From: Allochromatium tepidum
Lineage (GTDB): Bacteria; Pseudomonadota; Gammaproteobacteria; Chromatiales; Chromatiaceae
Direction: 5' to 3'
Assembly: GCF_018409545.1 (NCBI RefSeq)
Contig: NZ_AP024563.1
Span: forward strand, 2,782,001-2,846,000
Length of the DNA: 64,000 nt
Shown: positions 1 through 11,013 of the stretch, in pieces
Layout: each line of letters opens with the position of its first letter
How positions within the stretch are numbered: the stretch's first letter is position 1
Notes under the pieces: generated by a model
The model's database searches: none
Told to the model about the DNA's origin: nothing
The model's input: only the letters and a program-made list of their open reading frames with translations
Made by a program: the position numbers and the translations under genes

Positions 1-738
1 GTACTCGGCGAGCCGGCTGTAGTCCTTGCGCTGGATGAGTTCGACGTTGACGCCCCGGCTCTTGCCGGCCTTGACGAAGCGGGCGAGCGCCTTGGGATCG
101 GAAGGCGGCAGATCCTCATCCGGATCGTAGAGGATGGCCAGATCGTAGCGATAGGACAGGCGCGCACGCGGCTGACGCCAGCGCTTGGACAGATAGCCCT
201 CGAGCGCCGTGAACAGCGGACTCTCGGCCTCGTTGGCCACGGCCATGATCGGCAGCGCCTTGATCGCACCGATACGCCAAGTGCCGTGCAACCGGAACTC
301 GACCTTGAGGATCGGGCAACGGAAGGTCTCGAAGATCAAGCGCGCCAGCGGCTGCAACTCCTTGACGTCGCACTGACCGAAGCAGATCGTCAGCTCATAG
401 GCCGTCGGGACGAGCGCACTGGTCTTACGCCGCCCGAGTAGACGTTGCGCCAGGGTGTTGAGCTCCTCGGTCGCCAGGTCGTAGAGCTCGCGGCTGGACA
501 GCTCCTGGATGGTGCGCACCGTCGGAATGACCTTGTGACCGCGCGCCTCGGCCAGCAACGAGCAGTAATAGCCGAGCGAGAGATAGCGATAACTGCGGCA
601 GAGATTGATGACGCGCAGATCGCGTTTCGACGCCAGCTCGCCGCCGGCCAGATAGTCGCGCGCCGTGACCACCGGCAGACGCGGAAAACCGGGCTTCCAG
701 TCGCCCGGCTGTTCGACCAACAACAGATGTTCAGCCAT
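1..738 (-). CDS. RimK-like ATP-grasp protein, N-terminal part (runs off the left edge)
   Basis: The frame is open for 246 codons from an ATG at 738 to the window edge, with no stop, so the C-terminal part lies outside. The start [18 protein letters not shown] and later stretches such as [11 protein letters not shown] and [20 protein letters not shown] resemble the RimK-like ATP-grasp N-terminal (RLAN) domain. The ATP-grasp catalytic domain would lie beyond the edge and cannot be seen. The start is 15 nt after the stop of the GNAT-C39 gene, so the two are probably one transcript. ATP-grasp enzymes of this family ligate amino acids or peptides using ATP; with an acetyltransferase and a cysteine peptidase as partner, a peptide-tagging or peptide-maturation role is inferred. 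The substrate is unknown. Confidence 0.75.
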   Translation of the reverse strand, partial: MAEHLLLVEQPGDWKPGFPRLPVVTARDYLAGGELASKRDLRVINLCRSYRYLSLGYYCSLLAEARGHKVIPTVRTIQELSSRELYDLATEELNTLAQRLLGRRKTSALVPTAYELTICFGQCDVKELQPLARLIFETFRCPILKVEFRLHGTWRIGAIKALPIMAVANEAESPLFTALEGYLSKRWRQPRARLSYRYDLAILYDPDEDLPPSDPKALARFVKAGKSRGVNVELIQRKDYSRLAEY

Positions 739-753
739 GTGGATCGGGTTCGG

Positions 754-1875
754 TTATTGATCGGAGACGAGCACGACGGCTTGCAGCCCGACCCGGCCAT
801 AGCGGGCCATGCGGGTGAATTCGTCGCGCCGGATCGGCATGTCGATGGAGTCGATGGTGGTCTCGCCGTTGGCGGTGTCGACATAGGGATCGTGGACGTA
901 GACGAAATGCTCGTCGAAGCCGGTGATCACGACCCAGTGTGGAAACTTCTCGCCATAGATGCGATAGGAGCTGATGAGCACCAGGGGCACGGCGCCGGCA
1001 TCCCAGCGCTGCTGGATATCCTGGATGCCGAGCGTTTGGTAGTGGATCGGGATGCCGCACTGTTCGGCCTCGGCGAGCATGTCCTCGTGGACCAGACGCA
1101 TGACTTCCTTCTTCTCGGGACTGCGTACCGAGTCGACCAGCAGTACGCCGGTGTCGTTGACATAGACCTCGACGGCGAAGTTCCGGCGCTGGGCCGCCAG
1201 CGCCAGCCCGAGCGGACCACAGCCGCCGTGCCCCGAGGTCATGAAGATGGTGGTCGACTCGCGCCAGATGCGCAATTCCAGGGTGCGGTTGAGCTCCAGA
1301 CTCGGGCGCAGTGCCTGCATGGCCATCATCAGCGACGAGGGGCCGCAGGTGAAGTCCAGGGTCTGCTCGTAGAAGGGCACGCGCTTGAGCTCGGGCTTGA
1401 GGCCGGGTGCCATCGCCTTCTCGTAGCGCAGCGCCTCCATGTGGTCTTCGTAATAGTCCGAGAGCACGCCAAAGCGTCGATAGCCCGCGCGCTCGAACAG
1501 CCGTTGCGAGGCCAGGTTGTCGCGCCGGATCTCCAGACGCATATAGGCGCGTTCCTGCTCCCAGGTCGCCTGCTCGGCGGCGGCCACCAGGGCGCGACCG
1601 ATCCCGCGTCCGCGCGCCGGCTCGCTGATGGCGATCGAATAGAGCCGGGCGACCGAGGTGGCGCGGCTGAAGAGCACCAGCACATAGCCCAGCAGCTCGC
1701 CGTCGGCCTCCGCCACCAGGGTACTCGCCCGTCCGCGCGTGAGCAGATAGCGAAACTGGCGCCGGCTGATGCGGTCGCCGTCGAAACAGGCGTTCTCCAG
1801 ACGCAGCAGGGCGCTCAGATCACTGAGGACGGCGGGACGGATGGCGAAGGGCCGGCTGTCGGATGGCGTTGACAC
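754..1875 (-). CDS. GNAT acetyltransferase fused to a C39-like cysteine peptidase
   Basis: The protein has 373 residues and two domains. Residues about 8-155 are a GNAT N-acetyltransferase of RimI type, with the acetyl-CoA loop ARGRGIGRAL near 88-96. Residues about 165-370 are a C39-like papain-fold peptidase: the nucleophile is in TLDFTCGPSS (Cys177), the histidine in FPHWVVITGF (His313) and the aspartate in YVHDPYVD (Asp329), so the triad looks complete. No signal peptide or membrane segment is visible, so it is probably cytosolic, unlike the C39 domains of bacteriocin exporters. It lies directly upstream of the ATP-grasp gene. This fusion next to a RimK-like ligase is a recurring arrangement in predicted peptide-modification loci; the actual substrate is not known. 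Confidence 0.85.
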   Translation of the reverse strand: MSTPSDSRPFAIRPAVLSDLSALLRLENACFDGDRISRRQFRYLLTRGRASTLVAEADGELLGYVLVLFSRATSVARLYSIAISEPARGRGIGRALVAAAEQATWEQERAYMRLEIRRDNLASQRLFERAGYRRFGVLSDYYEDHMEALRYEKAMAPGLKPELKRVPFYEQTLDFTCGPSSLMMAMQALRPSLELNRTLELRIWRESTTIFMTSGHGGCGPLGLALAAQRRNFAVEVYVNDTGVLLVDSVRSPEKKEVMRLVHEDMLAEAEQCGIPIHYQTLGIQDIQQRWDAGAVPLVLISSYRIYGEKFPHWVVITGFDEHFVYVHDPYVDTANGETTIDSIDMPIRRDEFTRMARYGRVGLQAVVLVSDQ

Positions 1876-1993
1876 GAGGGGCGCGCTTGGGTGATTTCCA
1901 TTGCGGCTTGCAGAGGCGACAATCTACAGTGCCGCCTGAAAAACGCAAGATCGCTGCATCCATCGCCGCCAACACCCGTAGAGCTTCAAGACC

Positions 1994-3166
1994 ATGACCA
2001 CACAGGCCCCACCACTCAAGACCATGCTCGAAGGGTTGATCGGCACGCTCTCGGTGAGCAGCGTCACGCCCGCTTTCGATCACAGCAACGAGCCGCTGGT
2101 CACGCTGCTGGCCGGCTGGCTGGAGAGCGCCGGATTCCGCGCCGAGATCCTGCCGGTCCCCGGACATCCGGGCAAGTTCAACCTGCTCGGCACGCTCGGC
2201 TCCGGCCCCGGCGGTCTGGTGCTGTCGGGCCACACGGATACCGTCCCCTTCGACGCCCCGCTCTGGACCCATGATCCGCTCAAGCTGACCGAGGCCGACG
2301 GGCGCTATTACGGGCTGGGCACTTCGGACATGAAGTCGTTCTTCGCGCTGGCACTGGAGGCGGCACGCTCCTTCCGCGCGGCGGATCTCAAGTGCCCGCT
2401 GATGATCCTGGCCACCGCCGACGAGGAATCGGCCATGCACGGCGCGCGCGCCCTAGCCGAAGCGGGACGCCCGCTCGGACGTCATGCCGTCATCGGAGAG
2501 CCGACCAATCTGCGGCCGGTGCGTTTGCACAAGGGGGTGATGGGGGAGGCGGTACGGCTGATCGGGCGCAGCGGTCATGCCAGCGATCCGAACCTGGGCA
2601 ACAATGCGCTCGATGGGATGCACGAGGTCATGTCGGCACTCATGGCCTGGCGCGCCGAATTGCAGCAGGCGCATCGGCATCCGGCCTTCCCGGTCCCCTA
2701 CCCCACCGTCAACCTGGGCCACATCCACGCCGGCGACAATCCCAACCGCATCTGCGGCGAGTGCGATCTGCATCTGGATCTACGTGTCCTGCCCGGCATG
2801 GACCCGGCGGATCTGCGTGCTGCGCTGGCGGAGCGCGTCGCCGAGGTCGGCCGGAGGCGCGGACTCCAGTGGTCGGTCGAGCCGCTGTTCACACCGATTC
2901 CGCCCGCCGAGACACCCGCGACGGCCGCCATCGTGCGTGCCTGCGAGTCGCTCACCGGACACACGGCCGAGGCGGTCAGCTTCGGCACCGAGATGCCGTT
3001 CCTGAACCGGCTCGGGATGGAAACCCTGATCCTGGGACCGGGCGACATCGCCCAGGCCCATCAGCCCGATGAGTTCCTGGCACTCGATCGCATCCCGCCG
3101 ACGCTGGAGCTACTGCGTGCCCTCATCCGGCGTTTCTGTGTCGAGGGCGAGGCCGCAGTAGACTGA
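1994..3166 (+). CDS. argE: Acetylornithine deacetylase
   Basis: This 390-residue M20-family metallohydrolase removes the acetyl group from N2-acetylornithine to give ornithine in arginine synthesis. Metal ligands and catalytic residues are visible: GHTD (His80, Asp82), GTSDMK (Asp112), the DEES pair (Glu144/Glu145), and a C-terminal histidine in IAQAHQPDE. The central dimerisation domain contains HASDPNLGNNALDG. Length is normal for ArgE. It is transcribed divergently from the GNAT-C39 gene (118 nt between starts) and converges on hisC with only 9 nt between stops. DapE and carboxypeptidase G2 are relatives, but the N-terminal half and the EP(T)NL motif fit ArgE best. argB, another arginine gene, lies far away at the other end of the window. 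Confidence 0.93.
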   Translation: MTTQAPPLKTMLEGLIGTLSVSSVTPAFDHSNEPLVTLLAGWLESAGFRAEILPVPGHPGKFNLLGTLGSGPGGLVLSGHTDTVPFDAPLWTHDPLKLTEADGRYYGLGTSDMKSFFALALEAARSFRAADLKCPLMILATADEESAMHGARALAEAGRPLGRHAVIGEPTNLRPVRLHKGVMGEAVRLIGRSGHASDPNLGNNALDGMHEVMSALMAWRAELQQAHRHPAFPVPYPTVNLGHIHAGDNPNRICGECDLHLDLRVLPGMDPADLRAALAERVAEVGRRRGLQWSVEPLFTPIPPAETPATAAIVRACESLTGHTAEAVSFGTEMPFLNRLGMETLILGPGDIAQAHQPDEFLALDRIPPTLELLRALIRRFCVEGEAAVD

Positions 3167-3175
3167 ACCGCGCGC

Positions 3176-4261
3176 TCAGGAAGTCGTCAGTAGCGACTCC
3201 AGAGCCGTCACCAGGGCGGCGTTCTCCTCGGGCGTGCCGACCGTGAAGCGCAGGCAGTCGGCCAATAGCGGATGCGTGCCGTCGAGATTCTTGATCAGGA
3301 TACCGGCCTGCTTGAGTCCATCGAAGAGCGCACCGGCACGTCCTTCGGGAACGCGCGTGAGGATGAAATTGGCCTCGCTCGGATAGGGATGCAGTCCGGG
3401 GATCCGGTGCAGCGCGTCCTGGAGCCGGGTGCGTTCGGCGCGGATGGTCCGCGTCTGCTCGTCGAACACGGCTTTGTGCTTCAACGCGAAGGCCGCTGAG
3501 ACCTGGGTCAGCACATTGACGTTGTAGGGCAACCGGACCTTGTCGATCTCGGCCAGCCAGTCGGGCGGGCCGACCAGATACCCGAGCCTCAGCCCGGCCA
3601 GCCCCATCTTGGAGACGGTGCGCATCACCAGCAGATTGTCCCAGTCGCCGACCAGCCCCATGAAGCTCGAATCGGTGAAGGGTGCATAAGCCTCGTCGAC
3701 GATGACCAAACCGGGCGCGGCTTCGATAATGCGCACCATGTCGTCGGCATCGAAACGGTTGCCGGTCGGATTGTTGGGATAGGCCAGATAGACCAGCGCC
3801 GGCTGCTCGCGCTCGATGGCCTCCAGCACCGCCGGCAGGTCGATCGAAAAATCCTCGGCCTGGAGCGGCACCCCGACATAGTCCATACCGGCGAACAGGC
3901 CGATCATCCGGTACATGACGAAGCCCGGATCGACCGAGAGGATCTTGCGTCCAGGCGCGGCGACCGTGAGCGCCAGCATCTGGATCAGCTCATCGGAGCC
4001 GTTGCCGAGCAAGAGTCCCATGTCCTCCGGGATCTCCATCGCCTCGCGCAAGGCCGCCTGGAGCGCGTGTCCCTTCGGATCCGGATAGCGGTTGAGTTCC
4101 AGCCCGCGCAACGTCTCCAGCCAGTCGGCCTGGAGCGCTTCCGGCCAGGTGTAGGGATTCTCCATGGCATCCAGTTTGATCAGTCCGGCCGACTCTGGGA
4201 CGTGATAGGCCCTGAGCGCGCGGATCTCGGGGCGGACCAGGGACTCGATGCGTGCGTTCAT
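3176..4261 (-). CDS. hisC: Histidinol-phosphate aminotransferase
   Basis: A 361-residue fold-type I PLP enzyme that transaminates imidazole-acetol phosphate to histidinol phosphate. The PLP lysine lies in [14 protein letters not shown] (Lys218), with the ring-binding aspartate and tyrosine in [10 protein letters not shown] and the asparagine in YPNNPTGN. The start ATG at 4261 overlaps the hisD stop by 4 nt (ATGA), so translation is coupled. It is the last gene of the murA-hisG-hisD-hisC run. Length is typical of HisC. Confidence 0.95.
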   Translation of the reverse strand: MNARIESLVRPEIRALRAYHVPESAGLIKLDAMENPYTWPEALQADWLETLRGLELNRYPDPKGHALQAALREAMEIPEDMGLLLGNGSDELIQMLALTVAAPGRKILSVDPGFVMYRMIGLFAGMDYVGVPLQAEDFSIDLPAVLEAIEREQPALVYLAYPNNPTGNRFDADDMVRIIEAAPGLVIVDEAYAPFTDSSFMGLVGDWDNLLVMRTVSKMGLAGLRLGYLVGPPDWLAEIDKVRLPYNVNVLTQVSAAFALKHKAVFDEQTRTIRAERTRLQDALHRIPGLHPYPSEANFILTRVPEGRAGALFDGLKQAGILIKNLDGTHPLLADCLRFTVGTPEENAALVTALESLLTTS

Positions 4262-5565
4262 GCCTCGAAGTCTCCGCGATACTCGGCCGAACGGGCGTGA
4301 GCCGTCAGCCCCTCGCCGCGCGCCAGCACCGAGGCGGTCCGGGCCAGTCGCGCCGAGCCTTCGGCTGAGGCCATGATCAGGCTGGAGCGTTTCTGGAAGT
4401 CATAGACCCCGAGCGGCGAGGAAAAGCGCGCCGTGCGTGAGGTCGGCAGGACGTGATTGGGGCCGGCGCAGTAGTCGCCGAACGCCTCGGCGGTATAGCG
4501 CCCCATGAAGATGGCCCCGGCATGACGGATACGCCCGACGATCGATTCGGGATCGGCGACCGAGAGTTCCAGATGCTCGGGCGCAATGTGGTTGGCGACC
4601 GCGATGGCGTCGTCCAGGTCGCGCGCCAGGATCAGCGCCCCGCGTGCGCGCAAGGCCGCTTCGATGATGGGCGCACGCTCCATGGTCGGCAGTAGCCGGT
4701 CGATGCTCGCCGCCACCCGATCGAGGAACCCGGCGTCCCAGCTCACCAGGATCGATTGGGCATCCTCGTCGTGCTCGGCCTGCGAGAATAGATCCATGGC
4801 GATCCAGTCCGGATCCGTCCGGCCGTCGCAGATCACCAGGATCTCGGACGGACCGGCGACCATGTCGATCCCGACCTGACCGAAGACGGCGCGCTTGGCG
4901 GTGGCGACATAGATGTTACCCGGCCCCACGATCTTGTCGACGCCCGGAATGGTCTCGGTTCCATAGGCGAGCGCAGCCACCGCCTGCGCCCCGCCGACGG
5001 CAAAGGCCCGGTCGACACCCGCGACATGCGCCGCCGCCAGCACCAGCTCGTTCAACTCACCGTCCGGTGTCGGCACCACCATGATCAGCTCGGCCACACC
5101 CGCGACCTTGGCCGGAATGGCATTCATCAACACCGAGGACGGATAGGCCGCCTTGCCGCCGGGGACATAGAGTCCGGCACGATCCAGCGGCGTGACCTGC
5201 TGACCGAGCAGGGTGCCGTCCGGATCGCGATAACTCCAGCCGGCGAGCTTCTGATGCTCGGCATAGGCGCGGATGCGTTCGGCAGCGGCCTCGAGCGCCT
5301 GACGCTGCTCGACCGGAATGGCGTTCCAGGCCTGTTCCAGACGCGCGCGCGGCAGCTCCAGATCGGCGGGCGTCGCCGGCGTCCAGCGATCGAAGCGCGT
5401 GGTGTATTCGAGCAACGCGGCATCACCCCGCGCGCGCACCTCACGAATGATCTCGGCGACGATCTGCTGGACCCGATCATCGGAGACCGACTCCCAGGCC
5501 AGCCGCCCATCGAGACGGCGGTCGAAATCTGAGTCCGAAGTGGAGAGACGTTGGATATCGGTCAC
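4258..5565 (-). CDS. hisD: Histidinol dehydrogenase
   Basis: A 435-residue zinc enzyme that oxidises L-histidinol to histidine in two NAD-dependent steps. Conserved segments are present: [32 protein letters not shown] with a catalytic/metal histidine, and [14 protein letters not shown]. Length and ends match the family. It follows hisG after 116 nt and overlaps hisC by 4 nt. I see nothing in the 116-nt gap that resembles an attenuator leader peptide rich in histidine codons. Confidence 0.96.
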   Translation of the reverse strand: MTDIQRLSTSDSDFDRRLDGRLAWESVSDDRVQQIVAEIIREVRARGDAALLEYTTRFDRWTPATPADLELPRARLEQAWNAIPVEQRQALEAAAERIRAYAEHQKLAGWSYRDPDGTLLGQQVTPLDRAGLYVPGGKAAYPSSVLMNAIPAKVAGVAELIMVVPTPDGELNELVLAAAHVAGVDRAFAVGGAQAVAALAYGTETIPGVDKIVGPGNIYVATAKRAVFGQVGIDMVAGPSEILVICDGRTDPDWIAMDLFSQAEHDEDAQSILVSWDAGFLDRVAASIDRLLPTMERAPIIEAALRARGALILARDLDDAIAVANHIAPEHLELSVADPESIVGRIRHAGAIFMGRYTAEAFGDYCAGPNHVLPTSRTARFSSPLGVYDFQKRSSLIMASAEGSARLARTASVLARGEGLTAHARSAEYRGDFEA

Positions 5566-5681
5566 GGCGGTATGATCCTAAACTCGGTAAAGAATGCTTG
5601 GGACGCGAATGATGCGGTTCGCCAGCTCACCGCATCCTACGACAGACCAATGAATTGCGCGGAAATCGTCCGGCATCCGGA

Positions 5682-7672
<1,991 letters not shown>

Positions 7673-8005
7673 TCAGGGGGCGAATCCGTTGGCCGGCGGC
7701 AACAGATCGTTCAGATTCGAGACCGCCGCGAGTCGTCGGAGCGAGTCGGTCAGATGAGCATAGCTCAGGCTCAGCCCACGGGCGCGGGCCATCTCCAGCC
7801 ACTCCAGCAGGAGCGCCAACCCGGCGCTGTTGGCCCGTTCGACCCCAGCGAGATCGATCACCAGCGACGTCCGGCCGCGTGTCGCCGCCGTGCGCAGCAA
7901 CGCCTCGCCCTCGACGGCGAGCCGAGCGACGGTATCGAAGTCGAGCACGCCGACGAGCGTCCAGCGGTCGGGTTCGGGCGCGGTCAGACGGGCGGGCGGA
8001 TTCAC
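7673..8005 (-). CDS. mlaB: STAS-domain protein of the Mla lipid transporter
   Basis: A 110-residue single STAS domain, with the conserved segment VIDLAGVERANSAGLALLL in the anti-sigma-antagonist-like fold. In the Mla system MlaB binds the ATPase MlaF in the cytoplasm and is needed for activity of the MlaFEDB complex. The start is GTG at 8005, overlapping the mlaC stop by 4 nt. Assignment rests on the fold and on position at the end of mlaFEDC. Confidence 0.85.
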   Translation of the reverse strand: MNPPARLTAPEPDRWTLVGVLDFDTVARLAVEGEALLRTAATRGRTSLVIDLAGVERANSAGLALLLEWLEMARARGLSLSYAHLTDSLRRLAAVSNLNDLLPPANGFAP

Positions 8006-8625
8006 TCCTGACCCTTGCGGTTCATCTCGCCGAGCCGGGCGATGAGTCCGTCGATCCCATTCTGACGGATCTCGGTGGCGAAGCTGCTGCGATAGTTGCC
8101 GACCAGACTGGCGTTGTTGATGACCACGTCATAGACCTTCCAGCCGCTGCCGGCATTGTGCATGCGGTAGTCGACCAGGATGGGCGCCGAACCGGACTCA
8201 CGCACCTCGGTCGAGACCGTCACCATCGTCGGGCGATTACCGGGCTTGACCGGCAGATAGCGGATCTCCTGTCCCGAATAGCTCAGGAGCGAACGCGCAT
8301 AGGTGCGGATGAGCACCTGCCTGAAGCCATCGACCAGCTGACGTTGTTGAGCCGGAGTGGCCTGACGCCAGTACTGACCGACCGCACCCTGGGTGATGCG
8401 CTCGAAGTCGAAATGCGGCAGGACGATGGTCTCGACCAGCCCATAGATCAGCGCCGGGTTGCGCTCGATCTCGGCGCGACGCGACTCGAGCGTGTCGAGC
8501 ATCCGCTCGGCGGTACGCTGGACCAGCGCCGTGGCCTCGTCCTGGGCGGCCGGGAGTGAGCCGCTCCAGACCAGCAGTGCCGGCACCAGGAGGAACACTA
8601 GGAAATGAAGTCGTCGAAGAAGCAT
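8002..8625 (-). CDS. mlaC: Periplasmic phospholipid-binding protein MlaC
   Basis: A 207-residue exported protein of the MlaC/Ttg2D family that ferries phospholipid between the outer-membrane MlaA complex and the inner-membrane MlaFEDB. Residues 1-27 form a signal peptide (LHFLVFLLVPALLVWSGS, cleavage likely after SLPAA). The mature part has the family pattern ...FERITQGAVGQYWRQATPAQ and VDYRMHNAGSGWKVYDVVI. It starts one base inside the mlaD stop (TGATG) and overlaps mlaB. Confidence 0.92.
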   Translation of the reverse strand: MLLRRLHFLVFLLVPALLVWSGSLPAAQDEATALVQRTAERMLDTLESRRAEIERNPALIYGLVETIVLPHFDFERITQGAVGQYWRQATPAQQRQLVDGFRQVLIRTYARSLLSYSGQEIRYLPVKPGNRPTMVTVSTEVRESGSAPILVDYRMHNAGSGWKVYDVVINNASLVGNYRSSFATEIRQNGIDGLIARLGEMNRKGQE

Positions 8626-9092
8626 CAGCCGCTCTCACCTGCTTTCTTGAAAAGGAATTGTCCGATCATCTGTTCGAGCACCAGGGCCGACTGGGTGTTG
8701 ACGATCTCGTCGCCGGCGCGCAGGTGCTCGGGGCTGCCGCCCGGCTCCAGACCGATGTACTGCTCGCCGAGCAGACCGGACGTGAAGATGTTGGCGAAGG
8801 TATCGTCCGGGATCGAGTCGATCGCCGCGTCGATCCGCATCGACACCACCGCCTCGTAGGTGTCCTTGTCGAAGCGCACCGACTCGACGCGCCCGATGCG
8901 CACCCCGGCCATGGTCACGGGTGCGCGCACCTTGAGACTGCCGACATTGGCAAAGCGCGCCTGGAGCAGATAGCCCTCGCCGGCCGTGTTCAGGCTGAGA
9001 TTGCTCACCTGCACGGCCAGGAAGAAGAGCGCGACCAGCCCCAGGGCCACGAAGGTTCCGACCATCAGTTCGACATTGCGTCGTTTCGCCAT
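8625..9092 (-). CDS. mlaD: MCE-domain protein MlaD
   Basis: A 155-residue protein with one N-terminal membrane helix (MVGTFVALGLVALFFLAV) followed by a periplasmic MCE domain (ANVGSLKVRAPVTMAGVRIG...). MlaD forms a hexameric ring that passes lipid between MlaC and the MlaFE transporter. Length agrees with gammaproteobacterial MlaD, which lacks the long tail of plant and actinobacterial MCE proteins. It begins 4 nt after the mlaE stop. Confidence 0.94.
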   Translation of the reverse strand: MAKRRNVELMVGTFVALGLVALFFLAVQVSNLSLNTAGEGYLLQARFANVGSLKVRAPVTMAGVRIGRVESVRFDKDTYEAVVSMRIDAAIDSIPDDTFANIFTSGLLGEQYIGLEPGGSPEHLRAGDEIVNTQSALVLEQMIGQFLFKKAGESG

Positions 9093-9096
9093 CGTC

Positions 9097-9876
9097 TCAA
9101 TCTCCGAACATCAGCGCCGTCAATACGAAATCCAGCCCCAGCACCACCAGGGCCGAGTGCACCACCGCGCGGGTGGTCGAGCGGCTCACGCCCTCAGAGG
9201 TCGGAACCGTGTCATAGCCCTGGAAGAGCGCGATCCAGGTCACGACCACGCCGAAGGCCAGACTCTTGATCACGCCGTTGACCAGATCCTCATCGAAGTC
9301 GATCTTGGCCTGCATCTGGCTCCAGTAGGCGCCCTCGTCGACCCCGAGCAGGCCCACACCGACGAAATAGCCGCCCAGTACGCCGACGGCGCTGAAGATG
9401 GCCGCGAGCAAGGGCATCGACAGAACGCCGCCGACGAATCGCGGGACCAGGATGCGCCGCACCGGATCGACCGCCATCATCTCCAGACCCGAGAGTTGCT
9501 CGGTCGCCTTCATCAGCCCGATCTCGGCGGTGAGCGCCGAGCCGGCACGTCCGGCCACCAGCAGGGCCGTGACCACGGGGCCGAGTTCGCGCACCAGCGA
9601 GGCGGCGACCATGACGCCAAGACTCTGGGCGGCACCGAACTGCGAGAGCACATAATACCCCTGCAACCCCAGCACCATGCCGACGAACAGCCCCGAGACG
9701 CCCACGATCAGGAGCGACAGCACGCCGATGTTGAACATCTGCTCCCAGAGCAGACGCGGACGGCGCAGCACCTCGCCCAGACCGAGCAGGATCGCCAAGA
9801 GCAGCAGATGGCCGCGCCCGAGCCGTTCCAGGGCGTCGAGCACGCCGCGACCGAGTCGCGCCAGCGGATCGAGCAT
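9097..9876 (-). CDS. mlaE: Mla permease MlaE
   Basis: A 259-residue polytopic inner-membrane permease of the MlaE/YrbE family, with five or six hydrophobic segments and the family core [20 protein letters not shown] and [20 protein letters not shown]. The open frame reaches 9978, but the true start is the ATG at 9876 (MLDPLARLG): it overlaps the mlaF stop as TGATG, and the upstream residues are arginine-rich read-through of mlaF in another frame. Confidence 0.93.
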   Translation of the reverse strand: MLDPLARLGRGVLDALERLGRGHLLLLAILLGLGEVLRRPRLLWEQMFNIGVLSLLIVGVSGLFVGMVLGLQGYYVLSQFGAAQSLGVMVAASLVRELGPVVTALLVAGRAGSALTAEIGLMKATEQLSGLEMMAVDPVRRILVPRFVGGVLSMPLLAAIFSAVGVLGGYFVGVGLLGVDEGAYWSQMQAKIDFDEDLVNGVIKSLAFGVVVTWIALFQGYDTVPTSEGVSRSTTRAVVHSALVVLGLDFVLTALMFGD

Positions 9877-10754
9877 CAGCGCGCCCTCCCGGTCAGCAGA
9901 TCCTCGGCCAGTTCGGGGGCCGGGTAGTGGAAATGCACAGGCCCGTCCGGCAGACCGTCCATGAACTGACGCACCCACTCGGAGCGATCGGCCGCCAGTG
10001 CGTCCGGCGTGCCCTGGGCGACCACTCGACCCTCGAAGATCACATAGAGATAGTCGGCGATGCTCGCCGTCTCGCGCACGTCGTGCGAGACCAGGATGCT
10101 GGTCAGGCCAGAGGCGTCGTTGAGCTGGCGGATGAGCGCCGTCAGCATCCCCATCGAGATCGGATCCTGACCGGTGAAGGGCTCGTCGTAGAGGATCATC
10201 ATGGGATCGAGCGCGATCGCCCGCGCCAGGGCCACCCGACGCGCCATGCCCCCGGACAGCTCGCTCGGCATCAGGTCGCGCGCTCCGCGCAACCCCACGG
10301 CCTCCAGCTTGAGCAGCACCAGCTTGCGTACCATCGAGGCGCTCAGATCGGTGTGCTCACGCAGGGGATAGGCGACATTGTCGAAGACACTCAGATCGGT
10401 CAGGAGCGCACCCGACTGGAAGAGCATCCCCATACGCCGACGCAGCCGGTAGAGTTCGGCCCTGTCGAGCCGGGTCACGTCCCGGCCGTCGACGCGGATG
10501 GTTCCGGCGTCCGGGTGTAGTTGCCCGGTGATGAGCTTGAGCAGGGTGGTCTTGCCGGTCCCGCTCGGCCCCATCACGGCCGTCACAGTTCCGCGCCGGA
10601 TGTCGAGATCTAGATCCTCGAAGATGACCCGCTCGCCACGGCGAAAGCACAGACCACGGATCTCGACGAGCACCTCCGGGCGCGCGTCGAGCCCATCGCT
10701 CGCCACGTCAAGGCGCTCCAATACGCCATCCGACTCAAGCCCTTGTTCCGTCAT
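9876..10754 (-). CDS. mlaF: Mla ABC ATPase MlaF
   Basis: A 292-residue ABC ATPase that powers the Mla phospholipid transporter. Walker A is GPSGTGKTT, the signature is [14 protein letters not shown], and Walker B is [13 protein letters not shown]. About 25 extra residues precede the ABC domain ([16 protein letters not shown]...), somewhat longer than E. coli MlaF. First gene of the minus-strand mla-murA-his run. A perfect 16-bp palindrome lies 10 nt upstream of the start codon. Confidence 0.95.
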   Translation of the reverse strand: MTEQGLESDGVLERLDVASDGLDARPEVLVEIRGLCFRRGERVIFEDLDLDIRRGTVTAVMGPSGTGKTTLLKLITGQLHPDAGTIRVDGRDVTRLDRAELYRLRRRMGMLFQSGALLTDLSVFDNVAYPLREHTDLSASMVRKLVLLKLEAVGLRGARDLMPSELSGGMARRVALARAIALDPMMILYDEPFTGQDPISMGMLTALIRQLNDASGLTSILVSHDVRETASIADYLYVIFEGRVVAQGTPDALAADRSEWVRQFMDGLPDGPVHFHYPAPELAEDLLTGRAR

Positions 10755-10763
10755 GGTCTCTAG

Positions 10764-10779
10764 CGTTTCGATCGAAACG
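10764..10779. promoter_or_regulatory. Perfect 16-bp palindrome before mlaF
   Basis: cgtttcgatcgaaacg is a perfect dyad centred about 17 nt upstream of the mlaF start codon. In a leader transcript it could form a short hairpin close to the ribosome site; in DNA it could be an operator. About one such 16-bp palindrome is expected by chance in 64 kb, so only the position makes it notable. Confidence 0.35.
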
Positions 10780-10887
10780 GGTAATTTTCATCTCCACGGA
10801 TGTGTGGCGTCAAGCCATGCCGACGACCGGCGGCCCCTTTCGGCCGTGTCGACCGGCCGGCCGCCTGAGGTCAACGCCTTGCAGGAT

Positions 10888-10916
10888 TTGCCGATATCGC
10901 CGCCAATCCTGTTAAT
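10888..10916 (+). promoter_or_regulatory. Candidate sigma-70 promoter for the kdsD operon
   Basis: TTGCCG at 10888-10893, a 17-nt spacer, then GTTAAT at 10911-10916, matching the consensus at 4 of 6 positions in each box. It lies about 100 nt upstream of the kdsD ATG in the 259-nt gap between the divergent mlaF and kdsD genes. I see nothing else clear in that gap except the palindrome next to mlaF. Confidence 0.4.
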
Positions 10917-11013
10917 CTTGCCCCTGTCATCGATCCTGGCCCGCTCAAGGACGTGTGATCGATGCTCGCACCCTAGCCCCAATCCCATCGAACCCGGCCG
11001 GATACAGCTCGCC

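Noticed and set aside
445-1872. 475-residue plus-strand ORF opposite the ATP-grasp and GNAT-C39 genes
   Set aside because: It is antisense to two well-supported genes, low in complexity and without family features; typical shadow frame in GC-rich DNA.
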